A stretch of 38,261 bases of DNA. Source: Sphingobium sp. Its GTDB lineage: Bacteria; Pseudomonadota; Alphaproteobacteria; Sphingomonadales; Sphingomonadaceae. Numbering within the stretch: the first letter of the stretch is position 1; every line of letters begins with the position of its first letter. Shown here one piece after another: positions 1 to 8,009 of the stretch. The position numbers were made by a program, and so were the translations under genes. The notes under the pieces are model-generated. The model saw nothing but the letters and a program-made list of their open reading frames with translations. It ran no database searches and was not told the origin of the DNA. The stretch lies in NCBI RefSeq assembly GCF_003248505.1, contig NZ_QFOA01000026.1, forward strand, positions 1 through 38,261, written 5' to 3'.

Positions 1-78
1 TCCGCGGCAGGCGCGAGCGGACCAATGGGAACGGAATTCGAGGATGAAAGCCCGAACGCTGCGCAAATTGCCTCTTGA
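1..78 (+). CDS. possible 3' end of the gene upstream of traK (traE expected by gene order)
   Basis: Frame 1 is open from the window edge to a TGA at 76-78 and would give the last 25 residues of an upstream protein. In F-type operons traE lies directly before traK, so this may be the TraE C-terminus. The tail has no recognisable motif. Frame 3 is also open, to a TGA at 45-47, so even the frame is uncertain. Sequence to the left of the window would settle it. Confidence 0.3.
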   Translation, partial: SAAGASGPMGTEFEDESPNAAQIAS

Positions 79-100
79 TTCCTTTCATTGGAGAATTTCG

Positions 101-892
101 ATGCCGAACTTCGGTAAAAGAGGACGCGCGCCCAAAGCCTGGATGGCTGCGGGCCTCACGCTCCTGCCCCTCATCGCCATGGCCTCGCCGGGTCACGCGC
201 AATCGATCCAGGCGCTGCCCGACCAGACCAGTATGATCCGGCTCTCGAACCGCGACGTCAATCATCTCGTCTGCCAGGGCGGCGAGATCGAGGATGTCAA
301 ATTCTCCGCCGAGAAGGGCCTCGCGGTCGAAAAAGGCGGCGGCGATGCCTGGGTCAAATTCCTCGTCCGCGAAAGCGACGACAGTGGCCAGATCACCCGC
401 ACCTATGTGACGAGCCCCTCGGAGTTCTTCGTCACCTGCAACGGGGCCATCTACCCGCTCTACGCCGAACCCTCCGATATTCCGGCCCAGACGATCACGC
501 TGATGCCCGGCGCCCGCCAGCGCGCCCACGCCAATGAGGATCTTCTCGCCCCGCTGGCCGAGGAGGATCGCGCCGTCTCGATCACCCTTTCGCTGCTTCA
601 GGACAGGGTGCCGGCCAGCTTCTCCGAGGTCGCAACAGTTAGTCGGCAGATGATCATCCCAGCCGCGCCCGCGCTGCGCGTCACCGAACGCCGCCGCGTC
701 ACGATCGAGGGCGCTGACCTCAACGCATCGGAATATCGGATCGAGGCGGCGAGCGACATTGAGGTAGATGAGCGCCTCTTTCTCGACGCGGCCCTTGGCA
801 CCCGGATTTTCAGCGCAACGCTCGACCGACTGTCGCTGCGCGCCGGTGAAACGGCCCGACTTATCATCCTGCGCCGGGGAGACGGGCTATGA
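101..892 (+). CDS. traK: TraK, F-type conjugation secretin-like protein
   Basis: Periplasmic/outer-membrane component of the F-type mating channel, the VirB9-related partner of TraB and TraV. The ATG at 101 is preferred over an in-frame ATG at 44: it has a GGAG motif 7 nt upstream, and the protein (263 aa) then opens with a typical signal peptide, basic residues followed by a hydrophobic core and an A-x-A cleavage site ending near residue 33. The body has the TraK pattern, a beta-rich N-terminal half with two cysteines and a C-terminal secretin-like half. The length suits the family. The stop overlaps the traB start by 4 nt, so the two are probably translationally coupled. Assignment rests on sequence character plus position before traB. 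Confidence 0.88.
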   Translation: MPNFGKRGRAPKAWMAAGLTLLPLIAMASPGHAQSIQALPDQTSMIRLSNRDVNHLVCQGGEIEDVKFSAEKGLAVEKGGGDAWVKFLVRESDDSGQITRTYVTSPSEFFVTCNGAIYPLYAEPSDIPAQTITLMPGARQRAHANEDLLAPLAEEDRAVSITLSLLQDRVPASFSEVATVSRQMIIPAAPALRVTERRRVTIEGADLNASEYRIEAASDIEVDERLFLDAALGTRIFSATLDRLSLRAGETARLIILRRGDGL

Positions 893-2238
893 GCGATGAG
901 CGACAGGATATGCCACAAGGCGCTGACGAACCCGGATCGCCCGCGCAGGGCAGCGGCGCCAGGGGCCATTCCCGGCCAACACGCCCCGCATCTGCACCGA
1001 CGGACAGGAATAACAGCGTCCTCCATCTGCGCGGTCCAGCCCTTCTGGATCTGAAGGCACGCTGGGCAACGCTCAGCCCACAGCAGCAATTGCGCGCGCG
1101 GCAGGCCGCCATCGCTGTACTCGTCGCCCTGTTTGGCTACGGCCTCTATTCCGCCTCCAATAGTGAGGAGGAAACCAGGCCCCAGGCGCCGGCAGCCTCG
1201 AAGCTCGACATGGGCGCGGGCCTTCGCGGCGACAGCCTCGAGACGAAGGTGCGCGGCGACCTCAAGAAGATCCTGGATGGACAAAATCTGCTGGGCGACC
1301 GGGTCACGGCCATCGAGGAAGGCAAGATCGGGATTGGCGGCACGGCATCGCACGAGGCTGCCGAGGGCGATCTCCCCAATGCCATGCCGGGCGATATTCC
1401 TGCCTTTCCGCCCAGTCCCAGTCCAAGCGACCTCGACCGCGCTGACGGCAGTCTGCCCGCGCCGCCGATGCCGAGTGGGCCGGCTGCACCGCCAGCACCG
1501 CCGGTCGAACGCCAGATCGGCGCGATCGGCGCTGCCACCAGCGCAGTCGTAGCGGAGGGATCATCCACTCCAAATGGCGCTAAAAAAAAGACCAGGACGA
1601 TCTATTTGCCACCTGGTTTCATGAAGGCACGGCTTTTGACCGGGATCGACGCACTCGCCAGCCGGGACGCGACGAGCAACCCCGAACCGCTCATCGCCCG
1701 CGTCCAGGCCCCCGCCGTGCTTCCCAATGATGTGAAGGCCAATCTTTCGGGTTGCTTCGTTATTGGCAACGCGACGGGGAGTCTCGCCAAAGAGCGGGTC
1801 GAGGTACAGCTCATCTCGCTCTCCTGCGTCGATTTCGATGAGCGTTCGGTTATCGATCAGCCGATCAAGGGCTTCTTCGTCGACACTGACGGCAAGAAGG
1901 GGCTTTCAGGCAAGGTCGTCACCCGCGCCGGCGCCGCGCTCGCCCGCAGCTTCATCGCCGGCACGATCGCCGGGGTCAGCCAGAGCGTCGAGAATACGTT
2001 CGGCAACACTTCCACCTCGGCGCTCGGCACCGTTCGGTCTCTGGATGCGGGCGACGCGCTCAAAACCGGCATCGCCGGCGGGCTTTCCAAATCCTCTGAC
2101 AAGCTCACCGATTTCTATCTCGACCTCGCCCGTCAGGCCGGCCCGATTGTCGAAGTCGGCGCCGCCAAGGATGTGGTGGTCGTGATCCAGGAAGGCCTCG
2201 CGCTCGAGATCAAGCCCACCACAGCCATCAAATTCTGA
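889..2238 (+). CDS. traB: TraB, VirB10-like channel scaffold
   Basis: Inner-membrane-anchored scaffold that spans the periplasm and links the TraC ATPase side to the TraK/TraV outer-membrane ring. The 449-aa protein has a polar N-terminal cytoplasmic tail, one membrane segment at about residues 71-88, a stretch with coiled-coil character at about 110-150, a proline-rich linker at about 170-205, and a C-terminal VirB10-like domain from about residue 230. The start is an ATGA overlap with the traK stop. A run of eight A (1582-1589) just before the C-terminal domain forms an in-frame A-AAA-AAG heptamer (see findings). The length is close to F TraB. Confidence 0.92.
   Translation: MSDERQDMPQGADEPGSPAQGSGARGHSRPTRPASAPTDRNNSVLHLRGPALLDLKARWATLSPQQQLRARQAAIAVLVALFGYGLYSASNSEEETRPQAPAASKLDMGAGLRGDSLETKVRGDLKKILDGQNLLGDRVTAIEEGKIGIGGTASHEAAEGDLPNAMPGDIPAFPPSPSPSDLDRADGSLPAPPMPSGPAAPPAPPVERQIGAIGAATSAVVAEGSSTPNGAKKKTRTIYLPPGFMKARLLTGIDALASRDATSNPEPLIARVQAPAVLPNDVKANLSGCFVIGNATGSLAKERVEVQLISLSCVDFDERSVIDQPIKGFFVDTDGKKGLSGKVVTRAGAALARSFIAGTIAGVSQSVENTFGNTSTSALGTVRSLDAGDALKTGIAGGLSKSSDKLTDFYLDLARQAGPIVEVGAAKDVVVVIQEGLALEIKPTTAIKF
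1554..1590 (+). promoter_or_regulatory. candidate -1 slippery site inside traB
   Basis: The codons read AAA-AAA-AAG at 1582-1590, so the heptamer A AAA AAG sits in the phase used by the dnaX frameshift signal. A GGAGGGA Shine-Dalgarno-like sequence lies upstream at 1554-1560. A -1 slip would add 46 codons and stop at 1728-1730, giving TraB without its C-terminal domain. This is seen in sequence only; function is a guess, and a plain homopolymer is the null explanation. Confidence 0.25.
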
Positions 2239-2269
2239 TGTCCGCCAGCTACGTCAGGGAGACGTTTCC

Positions 2270-2914
2270 ATGCCCTACCAGCATTCCCGCATCATGGCCC
2301 GATGGGGCAGCTCTGCTCTGCTCCTCCTGCTTGGCGCCTTGCCCGGCTGCACGACGCTCGGCTCGGCCATGTCGCCCTATTCTGAGAAATTCAGCTGCAA
2401 GAACAGCGATCACGGCCAGTGCATCCACCCCGACAAGGCCTATGCCGACGCAGTCGCGGCCCGGGCATCCAGGTCCGATCCCAAGGTCACGAACGTCGGC
2501 AAGGGCGTTGAAGCTGCCGGGCGCACCGGCATGCGGCGGTCCGGCCCCAATACGGCGCCAGACAGCTATCTGGGCTATCGCAGCAGCGTCTATCGCGAGC
2601 TTCAGGGGCTGGTGGAAGCTCCCGTCACGCCGATGCTCCGGCCCGGCCGCACCGTGCGTACCCTGATCCTGCCCTATGCCGATCGCGATCGGCCCGACCG
2701 GCTCTACATGCCGCGCTATATCTATTCGATCCTCGACAAGCCGCAGTGGGTGGTGGGTGACTATCTCGTCAATCCGACCGAACAGGCGGCGCGCGTGCCC
2801 ATCCTCGAACAGACCAAAGCCAGGCCCGCGCTTCCCGATAGCGACATCCCCGCGCCGCCCCAGGATCAGGCCCAGCATCAGGCCCAGCATCAGGCAGAGG
2901 CGCAGAACCCATGA
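2270..2914 (+). CDS. traV: TraV, outer-membrane lipoprotein of the transfer channel
   Basis: TraV anchors the TraB/TraK core complex to the outer membrane (VirB7-like role). The 214-aa protein has a lipoprotein signal with the lipobox L-P-G-C, putting the lipidated cysteine at residue 27. It is followed by the paired cysteines F-x-C and G-x-C typical of TraV (about residues 43 and 51). A GGGAG motif upstream supports the ATG at 2270, the only junction in this part of the operon with a gap (31 nt after traB). The C-terminus is a Gln/Ala/His tail encoded by a 12-bp tandem repeat. The stop overlaps traC by 4 nt. Confidence 0.9.
   Translation: MPYQHSRIMARWGSSALLLLLGALPGCTTLGSAMSPYSEKFSCKNSDHGQCIHPDKAYADAVAARASRSDPKVTNVGKGVEAAGRTGMRRSGPNTAPDSYLGYRSSVYRELQGLVEAPVTPMLRPGRTVRTLILPYADRDRPDRLYMPRYIYSILDKPQWVVGDYLVNPTEQAARVPILEQTKARPALPDSDIPAPPQDQAQHQAQHQAEAQNP
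2867..2896 (+). repeat. 12-bp tandem repeat in the traV 3' end
   Basis: CAGGCCCAGCAT occurs at 2867-2878 and 2879-2890, followed by a partial third copy starting at 2891. The repeat is in frame and encodes the QAQH units of the TraV tail, so copy-number changes would only lengthen or shorten the tail. Confidence 0.8.
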
Positions 2915-5439
2915 GAGCGCCCGGGACACGCCATGGTGGCGGCATGACCACCAAGCGGCTGCAGCAAAGCGTCTCCCGCGACGCCTATTCGGACTTTCTT
3001 CCGATGGTGAGTTGGGTGGAGGACGAGGAAGCCTTCCTCACGATCGACGATGGCTGGGGACAGGCCTGGGAACTGGTGCCGTCGGCCTATCTTTTTGCCC
3101 ATGTCCATCAGGCGCTGCTCGGCCTTTTCAATATCCAGTTCGCCGCTGGCACCGTGGTCCAGCTTCACTGCTTTGCCGACCCCCTGATCGACCAGGCGCT
3201 CGACGCCTATCTCGATCTCAAGACCCGCCCCGATCCGCTCATCCAGGCCTCGGCCCGGCGCACCGCGCATTATCTGCGCGACGGGACGCAAGGACTGGCC
3301 GCGCTTCACGGCATCCCCATCCGCAACTTCCGCGTACTACTGGCCATCAAATCGCGGAGACCGCTGGGCGCGGACCTTCGCCGCCAGATCGAGGAGCAGC
3401 TCTCCAAACTCGGGATCATGCGCATGGCGCCGCAGGCGCTGGTCAGCTTCTATCGCCGCATCTTCAACGGCGCCTTCGAGTCCGCTCCCGGCGTGTTCGC
3501 CACGGGCAGTGCAGACCATCCCGCGCGCCCGGTCCGAAAGCAAATCATCGATGCAGGGCCCGACCTCCTGTTCGATGGTCCCGAACTCTATTTCGGGAAC
3601 CAGGTAGCCCGCTGCCTGACGCCCAAATCGCCTGCGCGCCGCGTAACGGCCGAGCGCTGCAACCGGCTGCTGGGCGGCATGCGGGGCGCGGCTGAGGACA
3701 GCGACCAGATTGGCGGACCCTTCCTCTACACATTGAACATCCTCTTCGATCACTCAGCCTTCGAGATCCACAAGCGCGCGCAGATCCTCTCCGCACAGAA
3801 AGCCGCCGGCAGTTTCGCTGTCGAGGTGGGGAAACAGATCGATGAAATAGGCTGGGTGCTGGATGAGGCCGGCAACAGCCGCTTCGTCTCGGTGATCCCC
3901 ACCGTCTGGGTTTTCGGGCGCGACAGCGCGCAGGCCCGTGAAATGGCCGCCCGCGCCAAACGCCTCTGGGAAAGCGAACCCCTCCCCTGGATGATGCAGG
4001 AGGAAAGCTATCTCAACCCCATATTGCTGCCGATGAGCCTGCCCTTCGGCTTCTATCCCGAGCGCCGGACGCTACGCATGCTCGAGCGCGATCTGCCCAT
4101 GCCCGCCAAGGCGGCCGCGCTGCTGGCGCCCGTCCAGACCGATTTTCGCGGCGGCGGCCGCCCCGCCCTGCTCTATGTCGGGCGCAAGGGCCAGCTCATT
4201 ACCCTCGATCTCTTCGACCCACGCATCAACAATTATAATTTCATCGTCTCGGCCGAAAGTGGGGCAGGCAAAAGCTTTCTCCTCAATAATCTCTGCCTTC
4301 AATATTATGCGCAGGGCGCGCTCATCCGCATTATCGACATCGGCGGCAGCTACCGGAAGCTCTGCACCCTTTGCTCCGGGCGCTATATCGACATCGGCGA
4401 GGAGGCGCTGGTCCTCAACCCCTTCGACATGGGCTTTGCGGTGGATGGCGACGATCGCCAATCCGCCATCTCCATGGCGGTCGCGATCGTCGCGGAAATG
4501 GCCAATGCCGCGACGCGCAAGGGCGTCACCACGTCGCAATGGAACCTGCTCAAGTCCGCCGTCCAATGGACGATCGAGACAGGCCGCGCGGAAGCCGGGA
4601 TCGACGCGGTCCGGGATTGGCTTGGCGCCTATCCTGCAGGCGCTGCCCAGGACCTCGACAAGGTCGATCATCTGGTCCCGGTCGCGCGCGAACTCGCCTT
4701 CAACCTGCGCGATTTCGGCAGTTCGGGCGCCTATGGCCATTTCTTCAACGGCCCCTCGACCTTCGATATCTCGGCCGACGAGTTCGTCGTGCTGGAACTC
4801 GAGCGATTGAAAGCCATGCCGGACCTTTTCAACGTCATCGTCATGGTGGTGGTGAATGCGGTCAGCCAGGAGCTCTACCTCTCCGCCCGCGACAAACCCC
4901 GCTTTGTCCTGTGCGATGAGGCCGCCCAGTTCATGACGCGAACCGACGGCCAGGATCTCTCGCGCCTCGCCGAGGTGTTCGGCCAGGGCTACAGGCGCGC
5001 GCGCAAATATCAGGGGAGCTTTGGCGTCGTCCTCCAGTCGATGAACGACCTGCTGCTTTTCGGCGGCACAGGTCAGGTGATCCTTGAAAATGCGGCCACC
5101 CGCTTCCTGCTCCAGGGCTCGACCTATGAACGGGCCGTCGAGAACAAGATCCTCGATTATTCAGGCTTCGTCCTCGATCTCCTGAAGTCGGTCCGGAACA
5201 ACAAGCCGCATTATTCCGAGGTTTTCATCGACTCGCCGCTCGGCCTCGGCATCGCGCGCCTGGTCGTCGATCCCTTCTCCTACTGGATCAACACCTCAGC
5301 CCCCCAGGAGGTGGCCGCCTTCGAAGCCCGCCTGCGCGCCGGCCTCTCGCCGCTCGAAGCCGTTTGCGATCTGGCCGGCGTCGATCCCGCGCAGCTGCTT
5401 GGGCAGTCGAGATCCCAATCTTCGAAGGAGCTCTCATGA
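2911..5439 (+). CDS. traC: TraC, VirB4-type ATPase of F-type conjugation
   Basis: Cytoplasmic/membrane-associated ATPase that powers pilus assembly. The 842-aa length matches the F TraC family. The Walker A motif G-A-G-K-S is at residues 451-455 (K454), followed by the VirB4-like I-D-I-G-G-S-Y-R segment. The Walker B acidic pair D669-E670 sits in L-C-D-E-A. The start used here overlaps the traV stop as ATGA. An in-frame ATG at 2944 (residue 12) is an alternative, and the N-terminal eleven residues are not diagnostic. The 3' end overlaps the next small gene. Confidence 0.94.
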   Translation: MRAPGTRHGGGMTTKRLQQSVSRDAYSDFLPMVSWVEDEEAFLTIDDGWGQAWELVPSAYLFAHVHQALLGLFNIQFAAGTVVQLHCFADPLIDQALDAYLDLKTRPDPLIQASARRTAHYLRDGTQGLAALHGIPIRNFRVLLAIKSRRPLGADLRRQIEEQLSKLGIMRMAPQALVSFYRRIFNGAFESAPGVFATGSADHPARPVRKQIIDAGPDLLFDGPELYFGNQVARCLTPKSPARRVTAERCNRLLGGMRGAAEDSDQIGGPFLYTLNILFDHSAFEIHKRAQILSAQKAAGSFAVEVGKQIDEIGWVLDEAGNSRFVSVIPTVWVFGRDSAQAREMAARAKRLWESEPLPWMMQEESYLNPILLPMSLPFGFYPERRTLRMLERDLPMPAKAAALLAPVQTDFRGGGRPALLYVGRKGQLITLDLFDPRINNYNFIVSAESGAGKSFLLNNLCLQYYAQGALIRIIDIGGSYRKLCTLCSGRYIDIGEEALVLNPFDMGFAVDGDDRQSAISMAVAIVAEMANAATRKGVTTSQWNLLKSAVQWTIETGRAEAGIDAVRDWLGAYPAGAAQDLDKVDHLVPVARELAFNLRDFGSSGAYGHFFNGPSTFDISADEFVVLELERLKAMPDLFNVIVMVVVNAVSQELYLSARDKPRFVLCDEAAQFMTRTDGQDLSRLAEVFGQGYRRARKYQGSFGVVLQSMNDLLLFGGTGQVILENAATRFLLQGSTYERAVENKILDYSGFVLDLLKSVRNNKPHYSEVFIDSPLGLGIARLVVDPFSYWINTSAPQEVAAFEARLRAGLSPLEAVCDLAGVDPAQLLGQSRSQSSKELS

Positions 5440-5783
5440 TGCGAAATCCTCCCGCCTCGCCCCCGCACGCCAAGTCTCCGGGTGCGCAGCTTGACCTCGA
5501 CCTTGATCCGACCATCGAAGCGCTCATCGAGGCCCGCGCCGCAAGCCTTGCCCAGCACCAGGCCCTGTTCTGGCGCTTCCGGCTCGTGACGATCGAGACC
5601 TTGATGATGGGCGCGCTCGTCCTTTGCGCCGGCCTCGCGCTCCATCAGCCTGCCGCGATGGTGCTGCGCGCCGCTGTCATGGTGTCGGCGGGTTGCTTTG
5701 CGAGCGGCATGCTGCTCATCGGCCTTACCGGCGCGTTCGATCGTGGCCTCGATCATTTCACCAGGTGGAGGCGAGGCCAATGA
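5436..5783 (+). CDS. small two-helix membrane protein in the tra operon
   Basis: Unrecognised 115-aa protein. The ATG at 5436 overlaps the traC stop and has GAAGGAG 5 nt upstream; a second ATG follows directly at 5439. Residues 1-50 are polar with an acidic stretch. Two hydrophobic segments follow, at roughly 52-72 and 78-100, separated by a short loop. It lies where F carries trbI between traC and traW, but the topology (two helices, long cytoplasmic-type N-terminus) does not look like TrbI. The operon position and coupling suggest a role in pilus assembly or an inner-membrane accessory function, which is inference only. Confidence 0.75.
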   Translation: MMRNPPASPPHAKSPGAQLDLDLDPTIEALIEARAASLAQHQALFWRFRLVTIETLMMGALVLCAGLALHQPAAMVLRAAVMVSAGCFASGMLLIGLTGAFDRGLDHFTRWRRGQ

Positions 5784-6019
5784 CCGGCATCCTCTCTTCG
5801 GCCCCAGCCCGCGGCCCCGTGCGCCTGCTTGTTGGCACGCAACTCCTGCTGCTCGTCCAGACTGTTCTCGTGTGTCAGGCATCGGACCTGTTACCGACGT
5901 CCCTCCGCCTGTTTCTCGGCGTCTCCGGCATACTCGGCCTCACCGCGTTGATCGTTGCCGTGCGCGGCGAAAGACGGGATCAGGGCAAGCCATGGTGGGC
6001 GAAGCGTCATGGCCGCTGA
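5780..6019 (+). CDS. second small two-helix membrane protein in the tra operon
   Basis: Unrecognised 79-aa protein starting in an ATGA overlap with the preceding gene. Hydrophobic segments lie at about residues 14-32 and 42-62, and the C-terminus is strongly basic. Its end overlaps the traW start by 11 nt. Together with the previous gene it forms a coupled pair of tiny membrane proteins, possibly subunits of one complex. No enzymatic or binding motif is visible. Confidence 0.7.
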   Translation: MTGILSSAPARGPVRLLVGTQLLLLVQTVLVCQASDLLPTSLRLFLGVSGILGLTALIVAVRGERRDQGKPWWAKRHGR

Positions 6020-6638
6020 AGCGCGCTCTCCGGACCGCGCCCGCCACGCGCTTCTCGGCGCGCTAATGCTGGGTCTCACCTGCCAGCAGGCGCACGGCGC
6101 GACCTCGACTATCGGTCGCACCTGGCCGATCGCCGAGCCTGACGCCATGAGCGAGATCGAGGCGCGGGTCGCCAATGCGCCGGATATGACAGCGAAGTTC
6201 GGCCCCCGCGCCAACTGGTCGGCGCTCAAGGCCGCTTCGCTTGGGATCGCACCCGCCGATCGGACGCGGAGCCTCATTCCCTTCTATACGGTCGACGAAG
6301 ACATTCGGTTACCCGACGGCCGCATCCTCTATCCAAAGGGCTTCACCTTCAATCCCCTCGACTATGTCTCGCTGCCCCAGCGCCTCGTCATCGTCCACCC
6401 GCGCGATCTTGCCTGGGCGCTGAAGGCCGCGCGCTTTACCGACTTCATTCTCCTGACGGCAGGCGACGCCCTCGACCTTTCAGAACGCACCGGCCGCCCG
6501 CTCTTCATCCTGGAGGAGCGCGTCAAGGAAAGGCTGGGTCTTACCGTAGCGCCGGTCATCGTCGCGCAGGAAGGGAAGAAGCTGGTCTTAAGCGAATATG
6601 CGCCGGAGCGTTCCACGGATCGGGAAGCCCGGCCATGA
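6009..6638 (+). CDS. traW: TraW, pilus assembly protein
   Basis: Periplasmic protein needed for F-type pilus extension, acting with TrbC and TraU. The ATG at 6009 gives 209 aa with an N-terminal signal sequence ending near an A-x-G site at about residue 30. The TraW hallmarks are clear: the F-N-P-L-D-Y-V-S-L-P block, the V-H-P-R-D segment that follows, and the G-x-x-x-A-P-x-I-V-x-Q segment near the C-terminus. An in-frame ATG at 5955 would lie deep inside the preceding gene and is less likely. It overlaps traU by 4 nt. Confidence 0.9.
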   Translation: MAAEARSPDRARHALLGALMLGLTCQQAHGATSTIGRTWPIAEPDAMSEIEARVANAPDMTAKFGPRANWSALKAASLGIAPADRTRSLIPFYTVDEDIRLPDGRILYPKGFTFNPLDYVSLPQRLVIVHPRDLAWALKAARFTDFILLTAGDALDLSERTGRPLFILEERVKERLGLTVAPVIVAQEGKKLVLSEYAPERSTDREARP

Positions 6639-7648
6639 ATCGCAAGATCTTCCTGCGCGCCGCCGCTCTTTCCTTCGCGCTCGCCGTCGGCTCCGGCAGC
6701 GCGCCGGCGCAAGCCTCCAAATGCGAGGCCGGCACCATCTTCAATCCGCTCACCAAGGTGCGCTGGCACTGCATCTTCCCGATCACGATCGGGGGAGTAA
6801 GGGTCGGAAGCTTCGACAAGCTGGACAAGGAACTGGACGCCCAGTCCGCGTCTAAGCCGTTATGCGCCTGCCGCAAGGGCGCGACTTTCTGGTTCGGTGT
6901 GAAGGTCAGTTTCTGGTCGCCCAATCGCATGATCGACGTGGTGACCGAACCCGGCTGCATGATGGCGCTCGGCGCCGATCTGCTGCCGACCGGCGGCAGG
7001 CTCCAGGGAAGCCAGTCGTCGATTGCCGACGGCACCAACAGCAGCAAGATGTTCGCGCAGATGCATTATTATATCTCGCCGGTCTGGAAGATGCTCGACA
7101 TGTTCACGGACCTCCCCTGCATCGAGGATGACGGGTTCGACGTCGCGATGATCACCGAAATACTGCCCACCTGGCAGTCGGGCACCCTGGGCGCGATCAT
7201 CCAGCCCGAGGGCATCCTCTTCGGCAATCCCGCCGCTGGCCTTGCCTGCATGGCCGATAGCGCGGCGGCGGCCGCCGGCAAGGTTCTTGATCCCCTCTTC
7301 TGGTGCATGGGGAGCTGGGGCGCCACTTACCCTGTCGCAGGCGACATCCATTTTGGCGACAGCGTCGAGGCCTGGGCGGGCCTCGCCGCGCGCGGAACCT
7401 TCATGATGGGACGCCTTGGCGCGCTCACCATCAGTTCGGCTGACGGCTGCTCCTTCAAGGCCCAGCCCATCTGGACCAAGAGCCGCTACAAGCTCCAGAT
7501 CATGGAGCCGGTCAAGGGCGGCAAATGCGTCAATATCGGGCGTCCGGGCGCACTCTGGTCGAGCGGCAAACATGCGCCCGGCAAGGACAATGCCCAGTTC
7601 ATGTCCTTCGAAAAAGTGATCTGCTGTGCGGGAGTATCCACCCCGTGA
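6635..7648 (+). CDS. traU: TraU, pilus assembly / DNA transfer protein
   Basis: Periplasmic cysteine-rich protein required for F-type DNA transfer. The 337-aa length matches the family (about 330). It has an N-terminal signal peptide (cleavage near residue 27), many cysteines expected to form disulfides, and the TraU signatures F-N-P-x-T-x-V-x-W-x-C-I-F-P-I and, near the C-terminus, G-x-x-x-W-S. The start overlaps traW by 4 nt. The gene is followed by the only large gap of the operon. Confidence 0.94.
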   Translation: MNRKIFLRAAALSFALAVGSGSAPAQASKCEAGTIFNPLTKVRWHCIFPITIGGVRVGSFDKLDKELDAQSASKPLCACRKGATFWFGVKVSFWSPNRMIDVVTEPGCMMALGADLLPTGGRLQGSQSSIADGTNSSKMFAQMHYYISPVWKMLDMFTDLPCIEDDGFDVAMITEILPTWQSGTLGAIIQPEGILFGNPAAGLACMADSAAAAAGKVLDPLFWCMGSWGATYPVAGDIHFGDSVEAWAGLAARGTFMMGRLGALTISSADGCSFKAQPIWTKSRYKLQIMEPVKGGKCVNIGRPGALWSSGKHAPGKDNAQFMSFEKVICCAGVSTP

Positions 7649-7743
7649 GCCTCTCTCCTCCCCCACTCCCCGCAACGATCGACAGGCATATTGGAAGGTC
7701 TGCCCGCCACAGTCTTCCTCTCCCCTCCGATCGCTGCGAGGGC

Positions 7744-7775
7744 GGAGCGACGCCGTCCCCCAACAGCGTCGCTCC
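7744..7775. repeat. perfect 10-bp inverted repeat
   Basis: GGAGCGACGC (7744-7753) pairs perfectly with GCGTCGCTCC (7766-7775) across a 12-nt loop. It is the first strong hairpin of the traU-traN gap; a weaker bulged stem (GGAAG 7693-7697 with CTTCC 7714-7718) precedes it. Confidence 0.85.
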
Positions 7776-7783
7776 AACCCCCA

Positions 7784-7832
7784 TTTCCCTCGCGCGCCTG
7801 ATAACCGCCAGATCGGGTTCACGCGAGGGAAA
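7784..7832. repeat. perfect 11-bp inverted repeat
   Basis: TTTCCCTCGCG (7784-7794) pairs perfectly with CGCGAGGGAAA (7822-7832) over a 27-nt loop. It abuts the next stem with no spacer. Confidence 0.85.
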
Positions 7833-7914
7833 GGTCAGCACGGTCGGTCAAACCCCTGCTCGGATCGGGTGTCCCCCCTCTCTGGCGCCCGATCCGATAT
7901 CGGCCGTGCTGACC
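7833..7914. repeat. two-stage nested hairpin
   Basis: Outer stem: 7833-7848 pairs with 7899-7914, 11 perfect pairs (GGTCAGCACGG with CCGTGCTGACC) extending to 16 if two G-U pairs are allowed. Inner stem: TCGGATCGGG (7860-7869) with CCCGATCCGA (7888-7897), 10 perfect pairs over an 18-nt loop. It is an exceptionally stable fold for intergenic DNA. Confidence 0.85.
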
Positions 7915-8009
7915 ACCTTCAAAGGCCGCGCCTGCTTCCTCATGAAAACAAGCGGTCGCATCTTCCGATTGGTCGCATCCGGACATCCTGTCCCGCCAGG
8001 ACACGCCCT

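Larger units (their letters stand above)
7649..8009 (+). other. structured intergenic region between traU and traN
   Basis: These 361 nt lack a convincing gene: the open frames here give Arg/Ser/Pro-rich, low-complexity translations, and no start has a good ribosome-binding site before 8010. The region instead holds a row of inverted repeats, at 7693-7718, 7744-7775, 7784-7832, 7833-7914 and 7989-8003, and a direct repeat GGTCGCATC at 7954-7962 and 7971-7979. None ends in a T-run, so they are not classical terminators. The region may be an RNA-level control element or a mobile palindromic repeat. Confidence 0.75.

Noticed and set aside
7626..8009. In-frame upstream extension of traN from a GTG at 7626
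   Set aside because: The extension is Arg/Ser/Pro-rich, overlaps traU, lacks a ribosome-binding site and has no signal peptide, while a signal peptide begins exactly at the ATG at 8010.
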